Source of the DNA: Candidatus Zixiibacteriota bacterium | Lineage (GTDB): Bacteria; Zixibacteria; MSB-5A5; WJJR01; JAJRUJ01 | Direction: 5' to 3' | NCBI GenBank assembly: GCA_024277855.1 | Contig: JAJRUJ010000084.1 | Location: 1-49,934 of the forward strand | DNA: 49,934 nucleotides | Shown: piece by piece, positions 17,201 through 26,567 of the stretch | How positions within the stretch are numbered: position 1 is the first letter of the stretch | Layout of the letters: the number at the start of each line of letters is the position of its first letter | Notes under the pieces: model-generated | Databases searched by the model: none | What the model saw: the letters and a program-made list of their open reading frames with translations, nothing else | What the model was told of the DNA's origin: nothing | Made by a program: the position numbers and the translations under genes

Positions 17201-17992
17201 TTGTCCACTGTGCATAATACAACACGAATTCATCCGACAGCGATCCTTGAGGGCGATGTCCGGCTGGGCGTGGATGTTACCGTTGGCCCTTATACGATCA
17301 TCGAAGACGATGTCTCTATTGGTGACGGCACGATCATCGATTCGTCTGTCCGCGTCGGCACCGGGACTCGTATCGGTAAACAATGTCGCATTCACCACAA
17401 CGCCGTTGTCGGCACTGCGCCGCAGGATTTGAAATATGCCGGCGAGAAAACGGAATTGATCATCGGAGACCGCACCACCATACGTGAAATGGCCACGCTC
17501 AACCGTGGCACGACCCACAGCATGAAAACCGTCGTTGGGTCCGATTGTCTGATGATGGCCTACTCTCATGTCGCTCACGACTGCCGGGTCGGCAATCACG
17601 TCATCATGGCGAACTCGGCCACCCTGGCCGGACATGTCACCATCGAAGACTGGGTGATTATCGGCGGGCTTGTTCCCATACACCAATTTGTGCGGCTCGG
17701 CGCCCATTCTATGATTGGCGGGGGTTACCGTGTGCCCAAGGATATCGTGCCTTATGCGATGACCGGCGGTTATCCACTCAAGGTTGTCGGGCTTAATAAA
17801 ATCGGGCTTCAGCGGCGTGGATTTACCCCGGAACAAATCAAGCCCCTGGCGGATGCCTACCGGATTCTGTTCCGGTCGAAATTGAATACGTCTCAGGCGG
17901 TCGAAAAAATTAAGGCGGATATCGAACAGACCGCCGAGGTCCGCTACTTAATCGAGTTTATCGAAAAATCCGAACGAGGAATTACCGCCTAA
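17201..17992 (+). CDS. lpxA: UDP-GlcNAc O-acyltransferase LpxA
   Basis: LpxA (263 aa) transfers a 3-hydroxyacyl chain from ACP to the 3-position of UDP-GlcNAc, the first lipid A step. The left-handed beta-helix hexapeptide repeats fill residues 8-190 (for example IHPTAILEGDVRLG and IGDGTIIDSSVRVG). The catalytic His is His 126 in YSHVAHDCRVGNH. The C-terminal helical part (GFTPEQIKPLADAYRILFRS) is typical. The start is TTG at 17201 after GAGAGA; a GTG three codons later is possible. It follows lpxC-fabZ by 35 bases. Confidence 0.95.
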   Translation: MSTVHNTTRIHPTAILEGDVRLGVDVTVGPYTIIEDDVSIGDGTIIDSSVRVGTGTRIGKQCRIHHNAVVGTAPQDLKYAGEKTELIIGDRTTIREMATLNRGTTHSMKTVVGSDCLMMAYSHVAHDCRVGNHVIMANSATLAGHVTIEDWVIIGGLVPIHQFVRLGAHSMIGGGYRVPKDIVPYAMTGGYPLKVVGLNKIGLQRRGFTPEQIKPLADAYRILFRSKLNTSQAVEKIKADIEQTAEVRYLIEFIEKSERGITA

Positions 17993-18020
17993 TCGAACAT
18001 ATTGCTGCAGGTGAGAAATA

Positions 18021-19028
18021 ATGGCCGAACAACTCAAAGTCGGAGTAATCGGGGTCGGCTCTCTGGGGTCGGCACATGCGCGCATTTATCATGAATCACA
18101 CAACGCGCAACTGTGCGCGATCTACGATGTTGATGACGAAAAAAACCGCAAGACGTCGTCACAGTACAGCCTGCCGATCTGCCGGGATCTCGACGAGATG
18201 CTCAAAGTATGCGATGCAGTCTCCATCGTCACGCCGACCGATACTCATTGCGCCCTGGCTCTCAAAGCCATTGGGCAGGGCAAACATGTTTTTATTGAAA
18301 AACCGGTGACTTCCAACGTTGCCGAAGCCGAGAAAGTCATAAAACGGGCCACTGAACGTGAGATTATCGCCGGCGTCGGCCACATCGAACAGTTCAATCC
18401 GGCTTTCGTCGCGGTTAAGGGCGAACTCGGCACGCCGCGTTTCATCGAGGCCCATCGGCTTAACCGGTTTTCGCCGCGTGGTCTCGAAACCGCGGTCATT
18501 CTCGAATTGATGATCCACGATATTGATCTAATCCTTTCGATTGTCGATTCACCGATTGTCGAAATCCGTGCGGTTGCCGTGCCGGTAGTTTCCGATACTG
18601 ATGATATCGCCAACTGCCGGATTCAATTCGCCAATGGCTGTGTCGCCAACCTGACCGCGTCGCGCATCTCGGCCAACCCTCTGCGTAAATTGCGCATTTT
18701 CACCGGTGACCGCTATGCAGGTCTCGACCTCAAGCAGAAAACCGCCGAGCTGTTTCGCCTGTTCCATAAAGGTGACGATCAGCCCCCGCCGGGGAAACGG
18801 TATATGCCGGTCATCGATTTCGGCAAAAAACATATCAGCCGCCTCGGAATCCAGGTCGAACAGGGCGAGATGCTGGCCGCCGAACTGGAAGATTTCATCG
18901 CGGCGGTCGGTGAGAAACGCCGGCCGCGTGTTGGGCTTGCTTCGGCCACCCGGGCGTTGTCGGTGGCGCTTGATATCGTCCATGCCGCCGAAAAACACCG
19001 GAGCCGGATACCGGTCCCGACGCCGTAA
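18021..19028 (+). CDS. Gfo/Idh/MocA-family oxidoreductase in the lpx cluster
   Basis: This 335-residue NAD(P)-dependent sugar oxidoreductase has the Rossmann motif GVIGVGSLGSAHA at 8-20, the family EKPV motif at 93-96, and HIEQFNPAF and MIHDIDLILSIV farther on. Its place between lpxA and lpxB recalls GnnA, which oxidises the 3-hydroxyl of UDP-GlcNAc so that an aminotransferase (GnnB) can make the 2,3-diamino sugar used for amide-linked lipid A. No GnnB-like aminotransferase lies in the window, so that role is only a hypothesis. The ATG at 18021 follows GCAGGTGAG. It overlaps neither neighbour. Confidence 0.85.
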   Translation: MAEQLKVGVIGVGSLGSAHARIYHESHNAQLCAIYDVDDEKNRKTSSQYSLPICRDLDEMLKVCDAVSIVTPTDTHCALALKAIGQGKHVFIEKPVTSNVAEAEKVIKRATEREIIAGVGHIEQFNPAFVAVKGELGTPRFIEAHRLNRFSPRGLETAVILELMIHDIDLILSIVDSPIVEIRAVAVPVVSDTDDIANCRIQFANGCVANLTASRISANPLRKLRIFTGDRYAGLDLKQKTAELFRLFHKGDDQPPPGKRYMPVIDFGKKHISRLGIQVEQGEMLAAELEDFIAAVGEKRRPRVGLASATRALSVALDIVHAAEKHRSRIPVPTP

Positions 19029-19037
19029 TCGACGATC

Positions 19038-20213
19038 ATGTCCACTCCGAATCCCGATGCCTCCTCCCGGACAATCCTGTTCATCGCCGGTGAGCAATCC
19101 GGCGATATGCAGGGTGCGTTGCTTTTAGAACAGTTGCGCAAACTCCGCCCGGCCTGGCGTTTTTTTGGTGTCGGCGGAGACCGGATGGCCGTGCAGGGTT
19201 TCGAACGGCTGGTCGGAGTCGATGATCTCGCCGTCATTGGTTTTGCCGATATTCTCGGTAAGTTCTTCTACTTCCGCCGCGTGTTTAATCGCTTACTTGC
19301 CGAGTTGGACTCACGCAAACCCGACGCAGTCATCCCGATCGATTATCCGGGGTTCAATTTGCGGTTCGCCCGCCGGGCTAAAGAGCGCGGTTTTCCGGTG
19401 CTCTATTATATCGCGCCGCAGCTTTGGGCGTGGGGGGAGAAGCGAATCGAAAAAATCCGCCGCTTCGTCGATTTGCTTGTTGTCTTGTTTCCCTTTGAGT
19501 TGGACTATTTTCAGAGTCGCGGAATAAAAACCGCGCGTGTCGGCCACCCTTTGCTCGATATCGTTCGACCGGAACAAGGGCGGGATGATTTCCGCCGCGC
19601 GCACAATATTGACCCGACAGCAAAACTCGTTGCCCTGATGCCCGGCTCCCGAGCCGGCGAAGTCAAACGCCACCTTCCGGTGATGCTCGAAACGATCCGG
19701 TTGCTCAGGAAGGACAATCAGTGCGTCATTCCAGTCATTTGCCGCGCGCCGGGGATACCTGCGGACCTTATCACCGATATTTCAACCCGAGCCAACAATA
19801 TGTCGTCTGCTGTCACCACCGATGTGTTTTCCGCGGTGGCCGCGGCTGATTGCGCTCTGGTCAAATCCGGCACCAGCACCGTCGAGTGTGCAATGTTGGG
19901 TACACCGTTTGTCGTGATGTATAAAACCGGTTGGCTAAATTATCATATTGCCCGACACTTGATTAAGACCGACCATATTGCTATGGTTAATTTGATTGCC
20001 CAAAAGACAGTAGTGCCCGAATTCATCCAGGACGACGCCATTCCCGTTGCGCTTTCCACTGCGCTGGGGCGGATCCTCAACGACCAGCAATACCGGGAAT
20101 CGGTCATCGGACAATTACACGATATCCGTAAAAAACTTGGGCCGCCCGGTGGAGCAGAGCAGGCCGCGCGGCTTGTTATCAACTGGGTCGAGAATAAACA
20201 GATCGATGAATAA
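19038..20213 (+). CDS. lpxB: Lipid-A-disaccharide synthase
   Basis: LpxB (391 aa) joins lipid X to UDP-2,3-diacylglucosamine to form the lipid A disaccharide at the inner membrane. The GT19 features are clear: GEQSGDMQGALLLEQLRK near residue 18, GVGGDRMAVQGF, PIDYPGFNLRFARRAK, YYIAPQLWAWGEKRIEKI, LMPGSRAGEVKRHLPVM and VKSGTSTVECAMLGTPFVVM. The ATG at 19038 is nine bases after the oxidoreductase stop. The 3' end overlaps the kdtA start by eight bases. Full length. Confidence 0.96.
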   Translation: MSTPNPDASSRTILFIAGEQSGDMQGALLLEQLRKLRPAWRFFGVGGDRMAVQGFERLVGVDDLAVIGFADILGKFFYFRRVFNRLLAELDSRKPDAVIPIDYPGFNLRFARRAKERGFPVLYYIAPQLWAWGEKRIEKIRRFVDLLVVLFPFELDYFQSRGIKTARVGHPLLDIVRPEQGRDDFRRAHNIDPTAKLVALMPGSRAGEVKRHLPVMLETIRLLRKDNQCVIPVICRAPGIPADLITDISTRANNMSSAVTTDVFSAVAAADCALVKSGTSTVECAMLGTPFVVMYKTGWLNYHIARHLIKTDHIAMVNLIAQKTVVPEFIQDDAIPVALSTALGRILNDQQYRESVIGQLHDIRKKLGPPGGAEQAARLVINWVENKQIDE

Positions 20214-21549
20214 ATCCGACAACGACAAGGCCGATGGCCCCGGCTATTCCTGGGACTTTCATCTCGCCCGTTGGGCCTATACCGGGGTCTTTGGCGGCGG
20301 TTCGACTGTTTACCACCGGTTGAACAAACTGCGCGGCAAAGTCCCGCCATTGGCTTTCGCCGAGCGGCAGGGCCGCCCCACGGTCATTGCGGGCAAATTG
20401 CCGATCTGGGTCCATGCCTCGTCGATGGGCGAGGTGCGTGTCGCGGCAATTCTCATTGCCAGGATGGCCGGACTCCGACCGGAAACATCGTTTCTCTGCA
20501 CAACCGCGACCGAAACCGGCTATGCCCTCGCCGGCGAGATCCTCCCGGCAGCGGTTACAATCGTCCGCGCGCCGATCGACCGGCCACGCGCGCTTTCCGC
20601 ATTTTGTGAACATTTTGCTCCCGGGGCTTTGATCCTGATCGAAACCGAATGGTGGCCCAACCAACTGCGCGAATGTTTTCGCCGCCGGATTCCGGTTTTT
20701 GTGGCCAACGGCCGGGTTTCCGCCGATTCGGGCCGGCGTTATCTCTGGGTCAAACGATATCTTAAACCATTGCTTAATCGCATCACTCGTCTCTATATGC
20801 GATCTGACGAGGACGCCGAGCGGGTAGTCGCTCTCGGCGTGGACCGCGACCGCGTCGAGATTGCCGGTGGGTTAAAAAATGCCGCTACCGGTGCAATCAT
20901 CATGCGTAAAGCCCCCCTTGCCGGGCCGCCGATATTCCTCGCCGGCTGTACGCGGCCAGGCGAGGAGCAAATTATCCTTGAGGCCTACGATCTGGCGATT
21001 CAAAAAGTCCCCGATCTCCGGCTCTGGCTTGCCCCCCGTCATCCTGAGCGGTTTGCCGAGGTCGGTGCGATTCTTAAAAACAGCGGTCGCCGGTGGGCGG
21101 CATATAGTGTCCTTCCGCAGAAAAAACTCAACGGCTTGGACTCGCCCGGAATTATCCTTATCGACACGATGGGCGTCCTGGCCGGATTATATGCCTATGC
21201 CGCAGTTTCGTTTGTCGGCGGCAGTTTACTGCCCTTTGGCGGACATAATCCTGTCGAACCCGTACTTTCGGGGTCGCCGGTACTCTTTGGGCCGCACACC
21301 GAGGGCCAGGACGAGGCCGCACGGGGACTGGTCGGCTCGGGGCTGGGTTGGCGAGTGACAAACGCCGCAGAGATGGCCCACGAGGTCGTCCGGCTGATCG
21401 AAAATCCGCCCGGACCGGATGATTTCAACCAAAATCGTGCCTCATTCCTCGCTTCGGCCGCCCGGGCCGCCGAACATGTCGCCGCCGACATTTTCCAGCG
21501 GCTGGACAATATCCGGATGAAGAATATTTCGCAGCAGGATCAGCAATGA
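20206..21549 (+). CDS. waaA: 3-deoxy-D-manno-octulosonic acid (Kdo) transferase
   Basis: This protein (447 aa, KdtA/WaaA, GT30) adds Kdo to lipid IVA. The conserved VHASSMGEVRVA segment includes Glu 76, the expected catalytic residue. It is followed by ETEWWPNQLRECFRR, FVANGRVSADSGRRYLWVKR, and the C-terminal FVGGSLLPFGGHNPVEPVLSG. The usual N-terminal membrane anchor is weak or absent: residues 1-60 hold only a mildly hydrophobic stretch. The frame is open upstream inside lpxB, but the ATG at 20206 gives the sensible start with an eight-base overlap. The end overlaps lpxK (ATGA). Confidence 0.93.
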   Translation: MNKSDNDKADGPGYSWDFHLARWAYTGVFGGGSTVYHRLNKLRGKVPPLAFAERQGRPTVIAGKLPIWVHASSMGEVRVAAILIARMAGLRPETSFLCTTATETGYALAGEILPAAVTIVRAPIDRPRALSAFCEHFAPGALILIETEWWPNQLRECFRRRIPVFVANGRVSADSGRRYLWVKRYLKPLLNRITRLYMRSDEDAERVVALGVDRDRVEIAGGLKNAATGAIIMRKAPLAGPPIFLAGCTRPGEEQIILEAYDLAIQKVPDLRLWLAPRHPERFAEVGAILKNSGRRWAAYSVLPQKKLNGLDSPGIILIDTMGVLAGLYAYAAVSFVGGSLLPFGGHNPVEPVLSGSPVLFGPHTEGQDEAARGLVGSGLGWRVTNAAEMAHEVVRLIENPPGPDDFNQNRASFLASAARAAEHVAADIFQRLDNIRMKNISQQDQQ

Positions 21550-22655
21550 AAGGCCGCTGGGTTAAATGGTATCAGGACTATCAGGATGGCCGCGAATTTG
21601 GCGGTCGATCATTTTTCGGCGCGGCCGCCCGGGTTGCCTCGGTCGGTTACGCGTTCGGGCGACGGTTGCACCGGGTTCTGACTGCCGGCAAAGAAAAATC
21701 ACCTTTTCGATCCCGGGCCAAAGTCATCACGGTCGGTAACCTTACTGTCGGTGGAAGCGGTAAAACCTCGCTGGTTGACTATCTCGCCGCCCGGCTGCTC
21801 GCCTCAGGCCGGAGTGTGGCCATCCTCACCCGTGGCTATGGTCGCCGGACCAAAGACCGCATCATCATCCATCCCGGGGAAGCCGACGATTACGATGTCT
21901 CTGCCGTTGGCGATGAACCGGTCATGCTGGCCCGACGATTGCCTCAGGCGACGGTCATTGTCGATGCTGATCGGGCCGGAGCCGCCGCCGCTTATGAAAA
22001 ATCCGCAACGGTCGATTGTTTTCTCCTCGACGACGGTTTCCAATACCGGGGGCTGGCCTCCGACTGCGCCCTGCTCGCCTTGATTGCGGGTGACCTCCGT
22101 CCGCCCTGCCGGTTATTTCCGGCAGGACGGTGGCGGGAACCGGTCGCCGGTGTGATCCGGGCCGATGCGGCGGTTATTGCCACCATGCCTGGGGAAGAGA
22201 TCCTTTTCGACCGCGAACGATTGGCCCAGCTTGGGATGTCCGGTCCGGTCTTCCCTTTCGCCTACGAATGTGCCGCCCTTCGCAATCTCGATGGAACTCC
22301 GGCCGGTTTTCTTACCCCGCCCGAGGGCAGCAAAATCGGCGCATTTTGTGCGCTGGCCCGGCCCCAACGTTTTTTCGACTGGCTCGCCGCTCGCGAAATC
22401 CCGCTCGTGTGGACCAAACGGCTGCCGGACCATTTCGCCTATGACCGCCACGAGGTCAGCGCGATCACCAATACCGCCTGGCTCAACAAACTCGACTATC
22501 TGATCACTTCGGAGAAAGACGCCGTAAAATTGGCTCGATTCGACTGCGGCAATGTGCGTATCTTATATCCGGATGTTCGTCTGGTACCGGTGGACGATGT
22601 TGTGGGATTTGACCGTTTTTTGGAGCGAGTGTTTGCCCGTGAGCCATCAAGCTGA
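21546..22655 (+). CDS. lpxK: Tetraacyldisaccharide 4'-kinase
   Basis: LpxK (369 aa) phosphorylates the 4' position of the lipid A disaccharide at the inner membrane. The Walker A motif VGNLTVGGSGKTS lies at 63-75, followed by LTRGYGRRTK and, near the middle, DCFLLDDGFQYRGLASDCALL, which is the family signature. The N-terminus precedes the P-loop by about 60 residues, as in other LpxK proteins. It starts in an ATGA overlap with kdtA and overlaps nadB by 17 bases, so all these genes are almost certainly co-transcribed. Confidence 0.94.
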   Translation: MKGRWVKWYQDYQDGREFGGRSFFGAAARVASVGYAFGRRLHRVLTAGKEKSPFRSRAKVITVGNLTVGGSGKTSLVDYLAARLLASGRSVAILTRGYGRRTKDRIIIHPGEADDYDVSAVGDEPVMLARRLPQATVIVDADRAGAAAAYEKSATVDCFLLDDGFQYRGLASDCALLALIAGDLRPPCRLFPAGRWREPVAGVIRADAAVIATMPGEEILFDRERLAQLGMSGPVFPFAYECAALRNLDGTPAGFLTPPEGSKIGAFCALARPQRFFDWLAAREIPLVWTKRLPDHFAYDRHEVSAITNTAWLNKLDYLITSEKDAVKLARFDCGNVRILYPDVRLVPVDDVVGFDRFLERVFAREPSS

Positions 22656-24240
22656 TTTCCTGGTCGTCGGTTCGGGGATTGCCGGACTTTGGTATGCCTA
22701 CCGCGCCTCACAGTATGGCAGCGTGACGATCATTACTAAAAAAGAAGAGGCCGAATCGGCCACCAATCTGGCCCAGGGCGGTATAGCCTCACCGATCTCC
22801 AAGTTTGATTCGGTCGAAAAGCATGTCGAGGATACAATCGATGTCGGGGATGGCCTCTGCCACAAAGTCATTGTCCGCAAAGTGGTCAGCATGGCTCCCG
22901 ATGTCATCCGTGACTTAATCGATGTCGGGGTAAAATTTACCTATCGCCGCTCGGGGAAAAAACTGGCCAACCTCGATCTCGGCCGCGAGGGCGGGCACTC
23001 CGAACGGCGGATCGTCCATGCCGCCGATCTAACCGGCCGGGAGATTGAACGCGCCCTGCTCACGGCGATCCGCGAATGCCCGGATGTCACTCTTCATGAA
23101 AACTACCGTGCGGTTGATCTGATTACCGCCCGGAACGCCAAAGGCAAACGGACGATCAAAGGGGTCTGGGTCTTCGATGAACGGCGGGACGAAGTCCGTG
23201 CTTTGCTCGCACGCACTGTCCTGCTCGCAACTGGTGGGGTTGGGCGAGTTTATCGTCATACCACCAATCCGCGCATTTCCACCGGCGACGGGATGACGAT
23301 GGCCTATCGCGCCGGCTGTCGGGTAGGTAATATGGAATTTGTCCAGTTCCACCCGACCGCGCTGGCCCTGCCCAACGCCGGCCGGTTTCTCATCTCCGAG
23401 GCGGTGCGGGGTGCTGGAGGAATTTTACGCAACGATCGGGGTGAGGCGTTTATGCCGCTGTACCATCGTCTCGCCGATTTGGCCCCGCGCGATATCGTCG
23501 CTCGGGCGATCTACAACGAGGTCCAAAAATCAAAACTCGATTATGCGTTCCTTGACGTGACTCATCTCAAGCCAAAATTTATTTTACGGAAATTTCCCAA
23601 CATTACCAAACGCTGCGCCGAACTTGGTCTGGATATTACCCGTGAACCCCTCCCGGTCGTCCCCGCTGCGCACTATATGTGTGGGGGAGTGGTCACCGAT
23701 GCCCGTGGCCGGACCGATATCACCGGGCTGTTTACTGCCGGCGAAGTTGCCTTTACCGGGATGCACGGTGCCAACCGGCTGGCCTCCAATTCTCTTTTGG
23801 AAGCCATCTGCTTTGCCGAGTTGGCGGCAAAGGAAGCGCGACGGGCGTTACCCCGGCTCAAACGCAATCGCCTCCAGCCGCGCTTCCGTTGTCCGGGAGG
23901 GAAACAGCCGAAAGTCAGTTCGCGGACTATTGAACGCAAAGAAAAAATCCTGCGGGATACAATGTCCGATTTTGTCGGCATTGTCCGGCAGCACCGTGAT
24001 ATCGCCCGGGCGAAATCGACTGCTGCCGAAATCCGCCGCTGGGCCGACAGCAAGTTCAAAACAACCCGGATCTCCGAGGGATTAATCGAATTGCGCAATC
24101 TGGCGCTGGCCGGTGAGCTGATCGCCATCGGCGCCTTTCGCCGCTTCGAATCGCGCGGCCTGCATTTCCTGCGGGAAAAACCGCGACGGGATGATAAACA
24201 CTGGCAGAAAGACAATCTGATCAAACCGAGGACACGATGA
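22639..24240 (+). CDS. nadB: L-aspartate oxidase
   Basis: NadB (533 aa) oxidises L-aspartate to iminoaspartate for NAD synthesis. The FAD motif VVGSGIAGLW starts at residue 9, with NLAQGGIASPIS and GREGGHSERRIVHAAD, then NMEFVQFHPTALALPNAGRF and the C-terminal FAD-binding GEVAFTGMHGANRLASNSLLEA. A helical C-terminal domain completes the protein. The GTG at 22639 was chosen; a TTG at 22633 is possible and both lie inside lpxK. An ATGA overlap links it to guaA. A NAD-synthesis gene inside a lipid A operon is unusual. Confidence 0.94.
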   Translation: MSHQADFLVVGSGIAGLWYAYRASQYGSVTIITKKEEAESATNLAQGGIASPISKFDSVEKHVEDTIDVGDGLCHKVIVRKVVSMAPDVIRDLIDVGVKFTYRRSGKKLANLDLGREGGHSERRIVHAADLTGREIERALLTAIRECPDVTLHENYRAVDLITARNAKGKRTIKGVWVFDERRDEVRALLARTVLLATGGVGRVYRHTTNPRISTGDGMTMAYRAGCRVGNMEFVQFHPTALALPNAGRFLISEAVRGAGGILRNDRGEAFMPLYHRLADLAPRDIVARAIYNEVQKSKLDYAFLDVTHLKPKFILRKFPNITKRCAELGLDITREPLPVVPAAHYMCGGVVTDARGRTDITGLFTAGEVAFTGMHGANRLASNSLLEAICFAELAAKEARRALPRLKRNRLQPRFRCPGGKQPKVSSRTIERKEKILRDTMSDFVGIVRQHRDIARAKSTAAEIRRWADSKFKTTRISEGLIELRNLALAGELIAIGAFRRFESRGLHFLREKPRRDDKHWQKDNLIKPRTR

Positions 24241-25793
24241 CCGCTCTGGTCGAACATCAGGAAATCTGGATTCTGGATTTCGGTTCGCAATATACGCAGC
24301 TCATTGCCCGCCGTGTCCGCGAACTGGGTGTTTTCTCCCGCGTCGTCCCGGGAACGGTTGCGCCGGACAAACTCGACTGGTCCAGGATCTCCGGCCTGAT
24401 TTTCTCCGGCGGCCCGGCCTCGGTGCTCGCTGACGATGCGCCCCATTGCGACCAAAAGATACTCAACGCCGATATCCCCAAGCTGGGTATCTGTTATGGC
24501 CTTCAGCTTTATGCGCTCGAACGCGGCGCTCGGCTGAAAAAATCCGACCGGCGCGAATATGGCCGCGCAACTATCGAGCTTGCCGACTTGGGCGGCGATC
24601 CCCTCTTGCAGGGCCTGCCCGCGGCCTCCGATGTCTGGATGAGCCATGGCGATTCTCTGGAAAATTGGCCCGGCGGTTTCACCGTGCTGGCGCGCACTCG
24701 GGATATACCGGCCGCGGCAGTGGTCGATCCGGCCAACAAATTCCACGGGGTCCAATTCCACCCCGAGGTCATGCACACCGTCCACGGCACCCGGGTGCTC
24801 AAGAATTTTCTCTTCGATATCTGCCATTGCCGGGGTGACTGGTCGATCGGCGACTATATCGACGAAACGGTTGACAATATCCGCAGGACTGTCGGCGATG
24901 CCGGGGTTGTTCTGGCTGTTTCCGGCGGGGTTGATTCGTCGGTCTGCGCCGCCTTGCTGGCGAAAGCCCTGCCCAGTGGGCAGGTGCACCCGGTTTTTGT
25001 CGACAATGGTCTCCTGCGGCTCCATGAAGCCGACGAGGTTGTTGTTGCGTTGGGTAAATTCGGTGTTTCGGTCAACATGGTTGACGCCGCCACGGAATTT
25101 CTCTCCGCGCTGGCGGGCGTCACCGACCCCGAACAAAAACGCAAGATCATCGGCAAACTCTTCATCGAAATATTCGAGCGCGAGGCCAAAAGCCGCGACA
25201 TGGTCAAATTCCTCGCGCAGGGGACTCTTTATCCCGACGTCATCGAAAGTGTCTCGGTGCGGGGCCCCTCGGCCACGATCAAGTCGCATCACAATGTCGG
25301 CGGTCTCCCTGAGAAGATGGATCTCAAACTGGTTGAGCCGCTAAAGTGGTTGTTCAAAGATGAGGTCCGCGCCGTCGGACGGGAACTCGGCTTACCGGAA
25401 ACCCTCATCGGCCGGCACCCATTCCCCGGACCGGGACTGGCGGTGCGTATCCTCGGCGAAATCACCAAAGACGAGTGTGACCTCCTGCGGGCGGCCGACG
25501 CGATCTTTATCGACGAACTCCGTACGTCGGGTTGGTATGATAAAATATGGCAGGCCTTCACCGTTCTGCTTCCCGGTCGGACCGTCGGCGTGATGGGGGA
25601 TGAGCGCACCTATGAGCGGGCGGTCTGCCTGCGCGCGGTGACTTCCTCCGACGGGATGACCGCCGATGTCGGTGAAATCCCCTGGGAGATTTTAAAACGC
25701 GCGGCGAATCGGATTATCAACAATACCAAGGGTATCAACCGGGTGGCATATGATATCTCGTCAAAACCCCCGGCAACGATTGAATGGGAGTAG
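24237..25793 (+). CDS. guaA: GMP synthase (glutamine-hydrolysing)
   Basis: GuaA (518 aa) converts XMP to GMP. The class I amidotransferase domain (1-200) has WILDFGSQYTQLIARRVREL and the nucleophile Cys 86 in GICYGLQL, then HGVQFHPEV with the catalytic His and Glu. The ATP-pyrophosphatase P-loop AVSGGVDSSVCAALLAKAL follows near residue 222, and the C-terminal dimerisation domain ends in TKGINRVAYDISSKPPATIEWE. The start overlaps nadB (ATGA). It is followed 30 bases later by lpxH. Confidence 0.97.
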   Translation: MTALVEHQEIWILDFGSQYTQLIARRVRELGVFSRVVPGTVAPDKLDWSRISGLIFSGGPASVLADDAPHCDQKILNADIPKLGICYGLQLYALERGARLKKSDRREYGRATIELADLGGDPLLQGLPAASDVWMSHGDSLENWPGGFTVLARTRDIPAAAVVDPANKFHGVQFHPEVMHTVHGTRVLKNFLFDICHCRGDWSIGDYIDETVDNIRRTVGDAGVVLAVSGGVDSSVCAALLAKALPSGQVHPVFVDNGLLRLHEADEVVVALGKFGVSVNMVDAATEFLSALAGVTDPEQKRKIIGKLFIEIFEREAKSRDMVKFLAQGTLYPDVIESVSVRGPSATIKSHHNVGGLPEKMDLKLVEPLKWLFKDEVRAVGRELGLPETLIGRHPFPGPGLAVRILGEITKDECDLLRAADAIFIDELRTSGWYDKIWQAFTVLLPGRTVGVMGDERTYERAVCLRAVTSSDGMTADVGEIPWEILKRAANRIINNTKGINRVAYDISSKPPATIEWE

Positions 25794-25823
25794 GCAGGCA
25801 CTGCCCGCCATTTAACCATAATT

Positions 25824-26567
25824 ATGTCTCCCGCCGAAACCGACAACCGCCCCGAATATTTTCTCTCCGATGCCCATTTTGGCGCCCACGGTACACAGAC
25901 CGAACAAATTAAAATTTCCCGCTTCGTGTCGTTTCTGGGGCACCCTGATCGTGAGGGCGCGACCGTCTGGTTCCTGGGCGACCTTTTTGACTTCTGGCTC
26001 GAATACAAACATGCAATTCCCAAGGCGTCGGTGCGCATATTAGCGGCAATTCAGACATTTGTCGATAAGGGGGGAGAGTTTCATCTTCTGCTGGGAAACC
26101 ACGACTACTGGGTTCAGGACTTTTTCACCGCTGAACTCGGAATCAAACTCCATCACGATGATGTCACCATTGAGCGTGATGAGAGAAAAATTCTGCTCTC
26201 GCACGGGGACGGCAAGGCCGCCGGAGACGGCGGCTATCGGCTGCTTAAAAAGCTCCTGCGTTTTCGTCCGGCAATCTGGTGTCTGCGGCATATCCCCGTC
26301 GACTGGGCGTTTGCCATTGCCGCACGATCGAGCAATTCCAGCCGTCAACTGACCAGTGGCCGTAAGAGCAGCTTCAAAGATGACTACCGGGCCTTTGCCG
26401 AATCACAAATCGCGCAAGGCAACCATGCGGTCATCATGGGGCACCTGCACATACCGGTCTGCGAACAGCTCCGCGATGGCTGGTATATCAACTGTGGCGA
26501 GTGGTTTGAGCAGTTTAGCTACATCACCCGTGACGGTGACTCCTTCACCCTGCACCACTGGGAATAA
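25824..26567 (+). CDS. lpxH: UDP-2,3-diacylglucosamine hydrolase
   Basis: LpxH (247 aa) cleaves UDP-2,3-diacylglucosamine to lipid X and UMP and is a calcineurin-like metallophosphoesterase. The metal motifs are all visible: FLSDAHFG near residue 13, FLGDLFDFW near 50, LLGNHDYW near 90, SHGDG near 129, and IMGHLHIPVC near 205. It completes the UDP-GlcNAc-to-lipid-A pathway in the operon apart from LpxD and the late acyltransferases. The ATG at 25824 gives the usual N-terminus. An intrinsic terminator lies about 160 bases downstream. Confidence 0.92.
   Translation: MSPAETDNRPEYFLSDAHFGAHGTQTEQIKISRFVSFLGHPDREGATVWFLGDLFDFWLEYKHAIPKASVRILAAIQTFVDKGGEFHLLLGNHDYWVQDFFTAELGIKLHHDDVTIERDERKILLSHGDGKAAGDGGYRLLKKLLRFRPAIWCLRHIPVDWAFAIAARSSNSSRQLTSGRKSSFKDDYRAFAESQIAQGNHAVIMGHLHIPVCEQLRDGWYINCGEWFEQFSYITRDGDSFTLHHWE

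Noticed and set aside
23673-25292. A 539-codon minus-strand frame opposite nadB and guaA
   Set aside because: Both sense genes have complete catalytic motifs; the antisense frame shows none.
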